Shown: positions 11,527 through 21,829 of the stretch, one piece after another
Position numbering within the stretch: position 1 is the stretch's first letter
Layout of the letters: each line of letters begins with the position of its first letter
Origin: Legionellaceae bacterium
GTDB lineage: Bacteria > Pseudomonadota > Gammaproteobacteria > Legionellales > Legionellaceae
DNA: 32,852 bases
Reading direction: 5' to 3'
NCBI GenBank assembly: GCA_030157565.1
Contig: JAOAUO010000132.1
Span: 4,443 to 37,294 of the forward strand
Position numbers and translations under genes: made by a program
The notes under the pieces: generated by a model
What the model was told of the DNA's origin: nothing
What the model saw: only the letters and a program-made list of their open reading frames with translations
Database searches by the model: none

Positions 11527-11612
11527 TGGTGCCGAAGGCCGGACTCGAACCGGCACAGCTTTACGCCACCGCCCCCTCAAGACGGCGTGTCTACCAATTC
11601 CACCACTTCGGC
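11527..11612 (-). tRNA. tRNA-Leu (anticodon GAG), CCA encoded
   Basis: Reverse complement GCCGAAGTGGTGGAATTGGTAGACACGCCGTCTTGAGGGGGCGGTGGCGTAAAGCTGTGCCGGTTCGAGTCCGGCCTTCGGCACCA; acceptor, long variable arm and T-loop all recognisable. Confidence 0.95.
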
Positions 11613-11756
11613 AAAAGTTTGTCTCGCGAAACAGCGTTCGTGAGATGGTGAGGCTATCTTCGGGTCAGATTGTTAAAGCCTAAACAACTAGCCTTGTTTC
11701 ACTGTCCCCGTTTGCGGGTGAAAATGTTGCAGGCTCGTTTGTGCCACCTGATAACA

Positions 11757-11799
11757 CCCTCATCCGCCCTTCGGGCACCTTATCCCAGAGGGAGAAGGG
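11757..11799. repeat. REP-like intergenic element
   Basis: CCCTCATCCGCCCTTCGGGCACCTTATCCCAGAGGGAGAAGGG: GCCC-ttc-GGGC mini-hairpin plus CCTTaTCCC/GGGAgAAGG; resembles widely distributed bacterial REP-type sequences. Confidence 0.55.
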
Positions 11800-11823
11800 A
11801 TTGCTATGGGTAAAAATACCCTG

Positions 11824-12144
11824 TTACGGCTTTGCGCTGTCAATCGGAACCGGAATTTTACTGTCCGGAACATGGATTTGTTGAGGGGTCGCGCGCTCAT
11901 CCGCCTTTTGATATTGGCGAGCAACAATCGATGACAACAACAGGCTGGTCACAAAAAATGTGAGCGCCAATCCACCCGTTAATTTAAAAAGAAAACCACC
12001 CGATCCTTGGCTCCCAAAAACCGTGTTAGACGCACCGGAACCAAATGCAGCACCGATATCCGCCCCTTTGCCATGCTGAATCAGAACCAAACCAATCACG
12101 GTAGCGGCCACCAGCACATGAAAAATTAACAATAATTGATACAT
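11824..12144 (-). CDS. secG: Preprotein translocase subunit SecG
   Basis: 106 aa; [37 protein letters not shown]. Confidence 0.94.
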   Translation of the reverse strand: MYQLLLIFHVLVAATVIGLVLIQHGKGADIGAAFGSGASNTVFGSQGSGGFLFKLTGGLALTFFVTSLLLSSIVARQYQKADERATPQQIHVPDSKIPVPIDSAKP

Positions 12145-12881
12145 TTCACAATTTCCACAAATGACAGCGCATTCAAAGATGCCCCACCAATCAATCCACC
12201 ATCCACATCAGGCATCGCAAAAAGAGCCTGAGCATTGTTTTGTGTCACACTGCCACCATATAAAATGGACAGGTTTTTCGCATGGCGTTCATCCACTGCA
12301 GCAACGCATTCGCGTATAAATGCATGCACTGCCTGTACGTGCTCTGGAGTCGCGGTTTGCCCTGTGCCTATTGCCCATACGGGTTCATATGCAACGACAC
12401 CATTCTCAAAAATATCAGGCCGATGGTTCATCACCGAAAGCAATTGCTTTTTCAAAATCTGTTGGGTCAGCCCTTGTTCACGTTCTTGAAGGGTCTCGCC
12501 AATGCAAAGCACGGGTATCATACCATGATCTTTTACATGGTGGAATTTTTCTGCGACAAATTTTTCATTTTCATGAAACACGTGCCGGCGCTCAGAGTGC
12601 CCGACTAAAACATACTGACACCCATAGTCCAGTAACATCGGGGCTGAAATTTCACCGGTGTATGCGCCCGCATCGGCCGGATAAACATTTTGTGCACCCC
12701 AACCCATGGCGCCTCCCCTCAACTGCTGACTGACGCATGGCAAATAAATAGACGGCGGCAAGACCACACAATCCACACCTGAATCCATGGGCAATCGCTC
12801 GAGCAATGTATCCAATAATATGGAAACCTGTTCAAGCCGACCATTCATTTTCCAATTACCCATCACGATTTTTTTTCGCAT
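12126..12881 (-). CDS. tpiA: Triosephosphate isomerase
   Basis: [41 protein letters not shown] motifs; ORF extends to 12905 but the start at 12881 is better. Confidence 0.96.
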   Translation of the reverse strand: MRKKIVMGNWKMNGRLEQVSILLDTLLERLPMDSGVDCVVLPPSIYLPCVSQQLRGGAMGWGAQNVYPADAGAYTGEISAPMLLDYGCQYVLVGHSERRHVFHENEKFVAEKFHHVKDHGMIPVLCIGETLQEREQGLTQQILKKQLLSVMNHRPDIFENGVVAYEPVWAIGTGQTATPEHVQAVHAFIRECVAAVDERHAKNLSILYGGSVTQNNAQALFAMPDVDGGLIGGASLNALSFVEIVKCINYC

Positions 12882-13095
12882 GTATTCTCCATGACCGTTC
12901 ATCACAAGGCCTCATTATCGCTAGCATGATGCTTGGATGCAAATAAACCCGCATACAACACGACACAGAGGGGTGCCGCCCGAGTGAGCGAAATGAATTG
13001 CCATCCCAGCCATTTCCCTTCACAATCTTAAGGTATGCATTCTCTCCCCTAGCCGTCATCGCGGGGGACGAAAAAAAAACAAGGGGATATGAAAC

Positions 13096-14073
13096 ATGAA
13101 ACAATTGCGATTTGTTTTTACAGTTGGGCTCGCGCTGTTGCTTTCACAGATGGCCATGGCGGCACAACAACAAAGCTGGAACAACTGGGTATCAGACGTG
13201 CGCAAAGAAGCCTTGGGACAAGGCATTTCGCCTCGTGTGTTTGATGCAGCGTTCGCGGATATTCATGAACCCAGCCGGCAGGTAAAAGGCTTGGCCCACT
13301 CTCAGCCCGAACATCGGTTGACGTATTCAAAATACTTAAAGTCTCGCGTGGATGCCTATCGCATCGCCATTGGGCGCAAGCAATATACAAAATACCAAGC
13401 CATTGCAGACGAGATAGGCGACCACTTTGGGGTTGACCCCTGCTTCATCATGTCTTTTTGGGGCATGGAAACCAGTTATGGAAGTTACATGGGGAATTTT
13501 CCCGTCGTCAAATCGCTAGCCACACTGGCTTACGATTCCAATCGACCTGCATTTTTTCGTAAAGAGCTTTTCTTAGCCCTGCACATTTTAAACGATGGGC
13601 ATGTCACGTTGGACCGTTTCAAAGGCGAATGGGCGGGCGCGTCGGGGCAGCCGCAATTTTTACCCTCCAGTTGGGTGAAATATGCCGTGGATTATGATGG
13701 CGACGGCCATAAAGACATCTGGGATTCCAAGCCTGATGTCTTTGCATCGATTGCCAACTATATGAAATTAAACGGCTGGCGCAAGGGCGAACCTTGGGCG
13801 GTTTATGTGAAATTACCCGCTCACTTTGACATGTCACTGGAAGGCAAATCCATCGTGAAACCGGTGAGTGAATGGAATGCGTTGGGTGTTCGAACCGAAC
13901 AAGGCCAAGCGCTTCCTTACCCTCATCTGCAAGCCAGCATTGTACAGCCCAATGGCGGCCCGGTGTTTCTTGCATATCCTAATTACAAAATGATTTTACG
14001 TTACAATAATTCGATTTATTATGCGGGCGCGATTGGCTATTTGGCCGATAAGATTTGCCAACGTACGCAATAA
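13096..14073 (+). CDS. mltB: Lytic murein transglycosylase B
   Basis: 325 aa with signal peptide; FWGMETSYGSYMGNFPVVKSLATLAYD and GASGQPQFLPSSW motifs. Confidence 0.92.
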   Translation: MKQLRFVFTVGLALLLSQMAMAAQQQSWNNWVSDVRKEALGQGISPRVFDAAFADIHEPSRQVKGLAHSQPEHRLTYSKYLKSRVDAYRIAIGRKQYTKYQAIADEIGDHFGVDPCFIMSFWGMETSYGSYMGNFPVVKSLATLAYDSNRPAFFRKELFLALHILNDGHVTLDRFKGEWAGASGQPQFLPSSWVKYAVDYDGDGHKDIWDSKPDVFASIANYMKLNGWRKGEPWAVYVKLPAHFDMSLEGKSIVKPVSEWNALGVRTEQGQALPYPHLQASIVQPNGGPVFLAYPNYKMILRYNNSIYYAGAIGYLADKICQRTQ

Positions 14074-14170
14074 GGATCATTTTCCATACAAGATGCATGG
14101 TGGTGAATAGTGACGGAGTTTGATAAAATGGGTTTTGTTTTTAGCCCAATACAACACGAGTCCACCCATC

Positions 14171-14950
14171 ATGTCGTCGATTAAATCCCCCGATCAAATA
14201 GAACAAATGCGAATTGCCGGTCGCTTTACGGCCCAGGTGCTGGAAGCGCTCAGCAAAATAATCCAACCTGGCATGACCACCATGGACATTGATACCTTTT
14301 GTGAAGACTATATTCGCAATACGTTGCATGCCATACCGGGCAGCAAGGGACAGTATGGTTATCCTTATTCAGTGAATACATCCCTCAATCACGTGATTTG
14401 CCATGGCATGCCATCCTCCAAACAAATGTTAAAAAATGGCGACATTGTCAATGTGGATATCACCGTCATTCACGAAGGGTATTATGGGGACAGCAGCAAG
14501 ATGTTTTGCATAGGCCCGGTTGCTTCACATGCACAACGCCTGGTTGATGTTACACAGGAATGCTTGTATCACGGCATTCGTATAGTCAAGCCAGGAGCCA
14601 CATTAGGCGACATTGGGCATGCCATTCAAAGCCATGCGGTCAAAAATAATTATTCCGTCGTGCGTGAATATTGTGGCCATGGAATCGGGTTAAAAATGCA
14701 TGAAGACCCACAGGTGATGCACTATGGAAAACCAGGCACGGGCGATGTCCTTCAAGAAGGCATGACGTTTACGATTGAGCCCATGATAAACCAAGGCCGC
14801 GCAGAAGTGACCCACCTAAAAAAAGATGGCTGGAGCATTGCGTTAACCAAAGATCGCAAATTATCGGCGCAATGGGAACATACGTTGTTGGTGACCGCAA
14901 CGGGGGTTGAGGTGCTCACCTTAAGAGAAGAAGAAAAGCATTTGTTTTGA
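14171..14950 (+). CDS. map: Type I methionine aminopeptidase
   Basis: Start MSSIKSPDQIEQMRIAGR at 14171; CHGMPSSKQMLKNGDIVNVDITV, EYCGHGIGLKMHEDP, FTIEPMIN. Confidence 0.96.
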   Translation: MSSIKSPDQIEQMRIAGRFTAQVLEALSKIIQPGMTTMDIDTFCEDYIRNTLHAIPGSKGQYGYPYSVNTSLNHVICHGMPSSKQMLKNGDIVNVDITVIHEGYYGDSSKMFCIGPVASHAQRLVDVTQECLYHGIRIVKPGATLGDIGHAIQSHAVKNNYSVVREYCGHGIGLKMHEDPQVMHYGKPGTGDVLQEGMTFTIEPMINQGRAEVTHLKKDGWSIALTKDRKLSAQWEHTLLVTATGVEVLTLREEEKHLF

Positions 14951-15050
14951 TGCCTGACTCATGTAGGTGTCTCTTCGCACGAGCGGGGAGACACGAGCAC
15001 GGCGCCATTATCTCAAGATTTTTCTCAGTCAACCGATACTTCAGGTATCA

Positions 15051-15108
15051 TTGGAGTTTGAACAAAACGGCATGAGGCCCTTTTCATGCTGGTTTGTCCA
15101 AACTCCAA
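15051..15108. repeat. Palindromic repeat family copy 1 (25-bp arms)
   Basis: ttggagtttgaacaaaacggcatga ... tcatgctggtttgtccaaactccaa, 3 mismatches in 25-bp arms; 46-nt core at 15057-15102. Confidence 0.8.
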
Positions 15109-15133
15109 AGGCACAACACCTCTGGAGATCAAG

Positions 15134-15448
15134 ATGCATAAAACTGCCAAATTTAACGTAGGTGATTTAGTCACTCACTTGCGTCAAGGGTACCGTGCCG
15201 TTATCGTCGACATTGATCCTTTATTCCAGGCATCAGGACAGTATAATCCACAAGCCGACAAACGCTCTTTTTCTAAGAAAAATCCATGGTATCGGTTGTT
15301 AGTCGATGGCAGCAGCCTCATCACCTATGTAGAAGAAACGTTGTTAGCAGCCGACCCTCACCAACAACAAGGAATCGATCACCCGAACCTTCACGATTAC
15401 CTCATTAAGCGACGCGGCAATTATTGCAGCAATACGCCCCGCCATTAA
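15134..15448 (+). CDS. hspQ: Heat shock protein HspQ
   Basis: MHKTAKFNVGDLVTHLRQGYRAVIVDIDPLF...NPWYRLLVDGSSLITYVEETLL; HspQ/YccV-type. Start at 15134 follows tctggag. Confidence 0.88.
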   Translation: MHKTAKFNVGDLVTHLRQGYRAVIVDIDPLFQASGQYNPQADKRSFSKKNPWYRLLVDGSSLITYVEETLLAADPHQQQGIDHPNLHDYLIKRRGNYCSNTPRH

Positions 15449-15636
15449 GCTCGCGTTAAAAAAACGAGCAGGGCGACAAATCCAATCAGTAACAATGCCA
15501 ATAGACCCATGCTAGAAAAACTTTTGCTGATATTTTCTTTACTAAATTGCCCCGGCCGTCCTTTGATGCTCCGATAGATAACCCAAACAATCAATGCAGC
15601 GCCAACCAACCCCAATATTTGATATAACGTATCCAT
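15445..15636 (-). CDS. Small predicted two-TM membrane protein
   Basis: 63 aa with two hydrophobic segments; stop codon overlaps the convergent hspQ stop (TTAA). Confidence 0.6.
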   Translation of the reverse strand: MDTLYQILGLVGAALIVWVIYRSIKGRPGQFSKENISKSFSSMGLLALLLIGFVALLVFLTRA

Positions 15637-15645
15637 GCCATGCCC

Positions 15646-16344
15646 CTATTTCTCGTCTAAAAAACCAAATGCATCCGAAAAAAGATTTTCATTTAAAACG
15701 CCTTCGGCTATCAAAGCATCGCGTATATGGTAAGCCATGTCAAAAGGACCACTGATCACGATTTGCCAATCGTGGATATCCGCGAGATGCTGTGTCAGAA
15801 CGCGCTCCACTAATGTCGTCCCTTCCGGATCAGACTGGTGTGGAAAATACGTAAAATGACTCACATGCGCCTGCCAATACTGCGCTTTATCATTCATATA
15901 CAAATCACGTTGCGTGCGCGCCCCCCAAAACAACTCAAACCGACGCGGCTCGCCGTCTGCTAATAATTGCTCAATCATCGCTTTAATGGGTGCAAAACCC
16001 GTCCCGCCGGCAATGAATAAAATGGGCTTGGCCGGATTCAATCGACTCACATGGCATTCGCCTAGAGGCAGACGAATCGACACGACTCCATGCTGTTTAA
16101 TGTGCGCAAACAACGGTTGGTGATAAGGATTGTCGCGCGTATGACGAATATGTAACTCATATTGTCGAGAACCCAATGGCGCATTGGCAATCGAATAACT
16201 AAAGGCCTCGTTCTCAAACAGCATTTGCAAGTATTGGCCGGCTTGATAATCAATGTATCGATCCGGCTTTAACACCAACTGCAAAATACTATCCGTCAAT
16301 GGAGTAATCGATTCCACTCGCGCATTGATCACGGACTTACTCAT
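15646..16344 (-). CDS. fre: NAD(P)H-flavin reductase (Fre/LuxG family)
   Basis: 232 aa; [40 protein letters not shown]; 3' of ubiD with a 4-nt overlap. Confidence 0.9.
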   Translation of the reverse strand: MSKSVINARVESITPLTDSILQLVLKPDRYIDYQAGQYLQMLFENEAFSYSIANAPLGSRQYELHIRHTRDNPYHQPLFAHIKQHGVVSIRLPLGECHVSRLNPAKPILFIAGGTGFAPIKAMIEQLLADGEPRRFELFWGARTQRDLYMNDKAQYWQAHVSHFTYFPHQSDPEGTTLVERVLTQHLADIHDWQIVISGPFDMAYHIRDALIAEGVLNENLFSDAFGFLDEK

Positions 16345-17810
16345 GCTTTAATCCCTAAAAAAGACCAATAATCATTGACGCGTTGCAGCACATCATCGTC
16401 CATTTTAATCACTCGCCCCCATTCACGAGATGTCTCTCCAACCCATTTGCTGGTCGCATCCAAACCCATTTTCGAACCCAATCCTGACACCGGTGACGCA
16501 AAGTCCAAGTAATCAATGGGGGTATTGTCCACCATTACGGTGTCTCGCAATGGGTCCATACGGGTTGTCATCGCCCACACCACGTCGGGCCAATGGCGCG
16601 CGTTGATGTCATCATCACAGACGATGACAAATTTTGTGTACATGAATTGTCTTAAAAAAGACCAAACGGCCATCATCACGCGCTTTGCGTGCCCTGGGTA
16701 TTGCTTTTTGATCGTCACCACAGCGAGCCGATATGAGCATCCTTCGGGCGGCAAATAAAAATCAACGATTTCTGGAAATTGTTTTTGCAAAATAGGAATA
16801 AACACTTCGTTCAAAGCCAGGCCTAATATCGCCGGCTCATCGGGTGGACGTCCAGTATAAGTGCTGTGATAAATCGGTTTGTCCCGATGGGTCATGCGCT
16901 CCACAGTGAACACTGGAAAGGATTGTACTTCATTGTAATAACCGGTGTGATCACCAAACGGCCCCTCTGGAGCCTCAACGCCTGGCTCTAAATACCCTTC
17001 TAATATGATTTCAGCACTCGCCGGCACATGTAAATCCGAACCAATACAACGGGTCAATTGTGTGCGTTGGCCACGGAGTAAACCGGCAAACGCGTATTCC
17101 GACAGCGAATCGGGAACGGGGGTCACCGCGGCCAGCAAGGTAGCGGGATCGGCGCCCAAGGTAACGGCAATAGGGAAACGCTCGCCTGGGTATTCCTGCT
17201 GCCAAGCTTGATAATCCAACGCACCACCTCGATGCGAGAGCCAGCGCATGATGAGTTTATTTTTACTCAACACCTGTTGACGATAAATACCCATGTTTTC
17301 ACGCGTTTGATGCGGTCCTTTGGTCGTGACCAATCCCCATGTGATCAACGGTGCGACGTCCCCTGGCCAACAGGTTTGTATGGGCAAGGTGGTCAAGTCA
17401 ACCTGCTCGCCTTCCCACACATGGGTTTGACAAGCCGCATGGTTGACATATTTCGGCGCCATGTGCATCGCTTGTTTGAGCAAGGGCCATTTACTCAACG
17501 CATCCTTCATGCCTTTGGGTGGCTCCGGTTCTTTTAACGCCGCCAACAATTTTCCTACCTCGCGCAGAGCATCCACGGTTTCTTCTCCCATGCCCAATGC
17601 CACGCGTTGTGTTGTACCAAATAAGTTCGTGAGGACTGGCGTTTGATAGCCGTCTGGATGCGTGAAGAACAAGGCCGGTCCTCCGGCGCGTAAAACACGA
17701 TCGCTCACCACCGTCATTTCAAGATGAGGTGACACGGGGTGATCAATGCGTTGCAATAAATCGCGTGTTTCTAATTGAGCGATAAAATCGCGAAGATCGG
17801 CATATTTCAT
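16341..17810 (-). CDS. ubiD: 4-hydroxy-3-polyprenylbenzoate decarboxylase UbiD
   Basis: [14 protein letters not shown]...; [12 protein letters not shown] and [27 protein letters not shown] motifs; ORF open to 17897, start placed at 17810. Confidence 0.95.
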   Translation of the reverse strand: MKYADLRDFIAQLETRDLLQRIDHPVSPHLEMTVVSDRVLRAGGPALFFTHPDGYQTPVLTNLFGTTQRVALGMGEETVDALREVGKLLAALKEPEPPKGMKDALSKWPLLKQAMHMAPKYVNHAACQTHVWEGEQVDLTTLPIQTCWPGDVAPLITWGLVTTKGPHQTRENMGIYRQQVLSKNKLIMRWLSHRGGALDYQAWQQEYPGERFPIAVTLGADPATLLAAVTPVPDSLSEYAFAGLLRGQRTQLTRCIGSDLHVPASAEIILEGYLEPGVEAPEGPFGDHTGYYNEVQSFPVFTVERMTHRDKPIYHSTYTGRPPDEPAILGLALNEVFIPILQKQFPEIVDFYLPPEGCSYRLAVVTIKKQYPGHAKRVMMAVWSFLRQFMYTKFVIVCDDDINARHWPDVVWAMTTRMDPLRDTVMVDNTPIDYLDFASPVSGLGSKMGLDATSKWVGETSREWGRVIKMDDDVLQRVNDYWSFLGIKA

Positions 17811-17984
17811 AAAATGATGGGGGCATGAGAATAATATGCGTATTATTACACAATTGATGTGAAATTGAACGCCAATAATCCTGTGAGTGATTCCCATTAG
17901 AAAAACAATTCTGTCGATTAAAATAACGGCGTGATATTATATTTAACCATTTTTCACGGCCAAATGATTGGAGGCGCTTAATTT

Positions 17985-18716
17985 ATGCCACACCTGCCCC
18001 ATGAAATAAAAATCATGCCTGAACATCAACCTTATTTGAACGTCTTAGGCCTTTGCGCCCATGTGGGTGATGTTGTGAGATGGCGCGAGATAAATACCGC
18101 TTATAAAAAACGCGCGCTGATTGTTCATCCAGATAAAGGCGGTTCAGAAAACGCGTTTTATGCACTAACGAATGCGTTTAAGGCTCTAGAAAACGCGGTA
18201 GATAATGGCCTTCTTGGATTAAATGACCCAACCACGGAGATATTCGTCGACCGGCGCGATCCTTTTGGTGGATTTGCACACAAGGATCAATTAAAGGAAG
18301 AGATGCGATATCAAATACGTGAGATGCGTGATTTAGGCATCAAGATACCTAACAAAATAATCATCACTATTAATGGACAAGAAACCACTTGCTACATTGA
18401 TTTTAAGGCGGCGATGGAGGAGGAGGAAGAGAAACGTCGAATGGATGCGTATCAAATGCATGTTTTTCTTCTGGGTACTGCCATTTTTTCCTTAGGCGCA
18501 GGTATGATTGGCCGTGTTTTTATGGGCCTCGCGGCCAAGAGCCACCCTTCACAAAACCGTATGACTAGCCTGTGTGGTTCTGGATTAATCGTCGGTGGTG
18601 GTCTTTTAATCATCAACAGCTTTTTTGAAAGACCTAAAAAGCTCCGCGCTAACAACGAGCGACAAAACAGCAAAGAAAAAACTGGGCAAGAATCGCTCGT
18701 AAATACAGGTCGTTAA
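17985..18716 (+). CDS. J-domain-like protein with C-terminal TM helices
   Basis: 243 aa; N-terminal J-domain with HPD (AYKKRALIVHPDKGGSENAFYALTNAFKAL); two hydrophobic helices near residues 155-210; SD ggagg upstream. Confidence 0.82.
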   Translation: MPHLPHEIKIMPEHQPYLNVLGLCAHVGDVVRWREINTAYKKRALIVHPDKGGSENAFYALTNAFKALENAVDNGLLGLNDPTTEIFVDRRDPFGGFAHKDQLKEEMRYQIREMRDLGIKIPNKIIITINGQETTCYIDFKAAMEEEEEKRRMDAYQMHVFLLGTAIFSLGAGMIGRVFMGLAAKSHPSQNRMTSLCGSGLIVGGGLLIINSFFERPKKLRANNERQNSKEKTGQESLVNTGR

Positions 18717-18754
18717 TCAACCTGATTCGACTGAAGAGGGATGTGGAATAACAA

Positions 18755-18810
18755 TATGCCCTGCCAGCGCTATGTCGCCAACAGGGCATACTAACAACAG
18801 GGCATACTCA
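18755..18810. terminator. Hairpin between convergent J-domain gene and rho, with duplicated 3' arm
   Basis: TATGCCCTG (18755-18763) pairs with CAGGGCATA at 18782-18790 or 18798-18806. Confidence 0.5.
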
Positions 18811-18813
18811 ATC

Positions 18814-20067
18814 TTATTCTTGACGCTTCATCGCATCAAAAAATTCAGCATTTGTTTTATGATTTTTCATGCGTTCCAGCAAGAATTCAATGGCATCGCA
18901 CTCATCCATAGACTGTAGGATTTTACGCAATATCCAGGTGCGATGGAGTTCTTCAGGGCTAAGCAGCAAATCTTCACGGCGCGTACCGGAACGATTGATG
19001 TTAATCGCAGGAAACACACGGCGCTCGGAAATATTCCGGCTCAAATGAATTTCCATGTTGCCTGTTCCTTTGAATTCTTCGTAGATGACTTCATCCATTT
19101 TAGAACCCGTGTCAACCATGGCGGTGGCGATAATGGTTAAACTGCCGCCTTCTTCAATGTTTCGTGCCGCACCGTATAAACGCTTCGGCCGTTGCAATGC
19201 ATTGGCATCCACACCGCCCGTCAGGACCTTTCCGGAAGAAGGAATGACGGTATTATAGGCACGCGCTAAACGAGTGATAGAATCCAGCAAGATCACCACG
19301 TCACGCTTGTGTTCGACCAGACGCTTGGCTTTTTCAATCACCATTTCAGCCACTTGAACATGGCGTGTGGCCGGTTCATCAAACGTACTCGCCACCACTT
19401 CCCCTTTCACTGAACGGCGCATTTCAGTCACTTCTTCTGGGCGCTCGTCAATCAATAACACAATCAGGAAACAGTCAGGATAATTTTTTTCAATCGAGTG
19501 GGCGAGATTTTGCAGCATCAATGTCTTGCCTGCTTTTGGAGGAGCCACAATCAATCCACGTTGACCGCGACCAAATGGCGCGGTTAAATCAACCATACGA
19601 GCGGTTAAATCTTCCGTGCTGCCATTGCCCTGCTCCATCACCAATCGTTTCGATGCGAATAATGGGGTTAAATTTTCAAACAAAATTTTGCGTTTCGCAT
19701 TGTCTGGCGAATCGAAGTTAATTTGATCTACTTTTAACAACGCAAAATAACGTTCGCTGTCTTTCGGTGGTCGAATTTTACCGGAAATGGTGTCGCCCGT
19801 GCGCAAACCAAAGCGCCTGATTTGACTGGGGGAAACGTAAATGTCATCCGGTCCTGCTGTATACGAGCTGTCTGGCGAACGCAAAAAGCCAAAACCATCG
19901 GACAAGATTTCCAGCGTGCCGCAACCATAAATATCTTCACCCTTCGAAGCATGCCCTTTCAGAAGGGCAAAAATAATATCTTGCTTGCGCATATTAGAGG
20001 TGTTTTCATCGGGGGCCATATTGACCAGCGTCGCCATGGGTAATTGCTTTAGATCATTAAGATGCAT
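18814..20067 (-). CDS. rho: Transcription termination factor Rho
   Basis: [10 protein letters not shown]...[52 protein letters not shown]. Confidence 0.98.
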   Translation of the reverse strand: MHLNDLKQLPMATLVNMAPDENTSNMRKQDIIFALLKGHASKGEDIYGCGTLEILSDGFGFLRSPDSSYTAGPDDIYVSPSQIRRFGLRTGDTISGKIRPPKDSERYFALLKVDQINFDSPDNAKRKILFENLTPLFASKRLVMEQGNGSTEDLTARMVDLTAPFGRGQRGLIVAPPKAGKTLMLQNLAHSIEKNYPDCFLIVLLIDERPEEVTEMRRSVKGEVVASTFDEPATRHVQVAEMVIEKAKRLVEHKRDVVILLDSITRLARAYNTVIPSSGKVLTGGVDANALQRPKRLYGAARNIEEGGSLTIIATAMVDTGSKMDEVIYEEFKGTGNMEIHLSRNISERRVFPAININRSGTRREDLLLSPEELHRTWILRKILQSMDECDAIEFLLERMKNHKTNAEFFDAMKRQE

Positions 20068-20271
20068 GCTTCTCACTTGATGTGTTGGTTAGATTGAATG
20101 AAGTGTTCAGGGTAATGTTCTCAGGATAGTGTTTACGGAAATGATAAGGATCGAGATCCTAACTTGGGCACTGACTGCTTGATAGTATTGCAAACGAATT
20201 GAATTCAAGCAAGCGTACCACATAGAAAAGTTAGGATACTATAAATCATCAAAACAAGCAATCGTTACCTC

Positions 20272-20299
20272 TTGCCGCATTTCTTCATCCGGGTATAAT
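20272..20299 (+). promoter_or_regulatory. Candidate promoter of the gcv operon
   Basis: TTGCCG-N16-TATAAT 32 nt upstream of the gcvT start. Confidence 0.5.
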
Positions 20300-20330
20300 C
20301 ATTCCTAAATCAGGTGACGAAGGACTGACA

Positions 20331-21413
20331 ATGATTTTAAAAACACCACTCTTTGCCGATCATGTGGCACTGGGCGCCCGAATGGTTGATTTTCATGGCT
20401 GGGACATGCCGCTCCATTATGGCTCACAGATCAATGAACACCATCACGTTCGTCGTGACGCCGGCATGTTTGATGTCTCTCACATGAATATTGTGGATGT
20501 GTTGGGGGCTGGAGGGCGGCAGTTTTTACGGCAGTTATTAACCCAAGATATTGACACGCTTCAACACATCGGGCGCGCACTCTACAGTTGCATGTGCAAT
20601 GAACACGGGGGCATCATCGATGATTTGATGGTCTATCAACGTGCACCTGACAATTATCGCCTTATTTTAAATTCAGCCACGCGTGCTCGCGATCTGGCCT
20701 GGATTCGTGAAAAAATCATCGGTTTTTCAGCAGGACTTCAAGAACGCACCGATCTAGCCATGCTGGCAGTACAAGGCCCGCATGCCATTCAAAAAACGTA
20801 TGCTGTATTAAATCCGGCTCAAGCCGATGCTGTGTCGACACTGGCACCCTTTGAATCGGTTGAAGTGGGCCATTGGTTTTTTGGACGCACCGGCTATACC
20901 GGTGAAGACGGCTTAGAAATCATCGTTCCACAACAAGATATTCATGCATTATGGGGCGCCCTGCTCGCGGCCGGCGTCAAACCCTGTGGGTTAGCCGCAC
21001 GTGATACCTTGCGATTGGAAGCCGGGCTATTGCTCTACGGCCAAGACATGGACGAATCCATCAGCCCCTTAGAATCGGGTTTAGGATGGACCGTCGCCTG
21101 GCAACCCGACGATCGTGCGTTCATTGGCATGAGTGCGTTGCAATCACAAAAACAACACGGCCTAACCCATAAGCTTGTCGGCCTCACACTCATGGAGAAA
21201 GGCGTGATGCGCACGGGCCAACGTGTGATCGTAGACGGCTATTCCGATGGCATCATCACCAGCGGCACGTACTCTCCTACATTGGGTGAGTCCATTGCTT
21301 TAGCACGCGTACCCATTGAAACGGGTGAATCCGTCAAGGTTGAGATTCGGGGCAAAGGGTTCCCCGCTCGCGTTGGAAAAGCCCGGTTTGTGAAGCACGG
21401 CGCGCCTATTTAA
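20331..21413 (+). CDS. gcvT: Glycine cleavage system aminomethyltransferase (T protein)
   Basis: 360 aa; FHGWDMPLHYGSQINEHHHVRRDAGMFDVSHM, GRTGYTGEDGLEI. Confidence 0.97.
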   Translation: MILKTPLFADHVALGARMVDFHGWDMPLHYGSQINEHHHVRRDAGMFDVSHMNIVDVLGAGGRQFLRQLLTQDIDTLQHIGRALYSCMCNEHGGIIDDLMVYQRAPDNYRLILNSATRARDLAWIREKIIGFSAGLQERTDLAMLAVQGPHAIQKTYAVLNPAQADAVSTLAPFESVEVGHWFFGRTGYTGEDGLEIIVPQQDIHALWGALLAAGVKPCGLAARDTLRLEAGLLLYGQDMDESISPLESGLGWTVAWQPDDRAFIGMSALQSQKQHGLTHKLVGLTLMEKGVMRTGQRVIVDGYSDGIITSGTYSPTLGESIALARVPIETGESVKVEIRGKGFPARVGKARFVKHGAPI

Positions 21414-21437
21414 TTGACCTTCATAAAGGATACCAAC

Positions 21438-21827
21438 ATGACCGATATGCCAAAAAATTTACGATTCACCCAAACCCATGAATGGATTGCAACCGATCAC
21501 GAAGACATGACCGTTGGGATCACGGATCATGCCCAACAATTATTGGGCGACATGGTGTTTGTTGAACTGCCCCAAGTGGGCGATGAAGTCCATGCGGGTG
21601 ACGAGCTGGGCGTACTGGAGTCGGTCAAAGCCGCTTCTGATTTTTATGCGCCCATCAGTGGCGTGGTGGTGGCGGTCAATGAGCAGGTGACTGAAAATCC
21701 AGAGCGGGTCAACAGTGACCCGTATGGTGCGGGCTGGTTAGTCAAAATCAGCGCGACTGAGTTGGGTGAAATCGATGCGTTATTGGATGAGGACGAATAT
21801 CAAGATACCTTTGCCGAGGATCACTAG
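21438..21827 (+). CDS. gcvH: Glycine cleavage system H protein
   Basis: [17 protein letters not shown]...; lipoylation motif [18 protein letters not shown]. Confidence 0.97.
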   Translation: MTDMPKNLRFTQTHEWIATDHEDMTVGITDHAQQLLGDMVFVELPQVGDEVHAGDELGVLESVKAASDFYAPISGVVVAVNEQVTENPERVNSDPYGAGWLVKISATELGEIDALLDEDEYQDTFAEDH

Positions 21828-21829
21828 CC

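Noticed and set aside
11339-11683. 114-aa + strand ORF across the tRNA-Leu locus
   Set aside because: Includes the antisense of the tRNA (GAEGRTRTGTAL... is a typical tRNA-antisense artefact).
20240-20330. Glycine riboswitch upstream of gcvT
   Set aside because: The TATAAT at 20294 leaves only about 25-30 nt of leader, and no glycine-aptamer motif was recognised.
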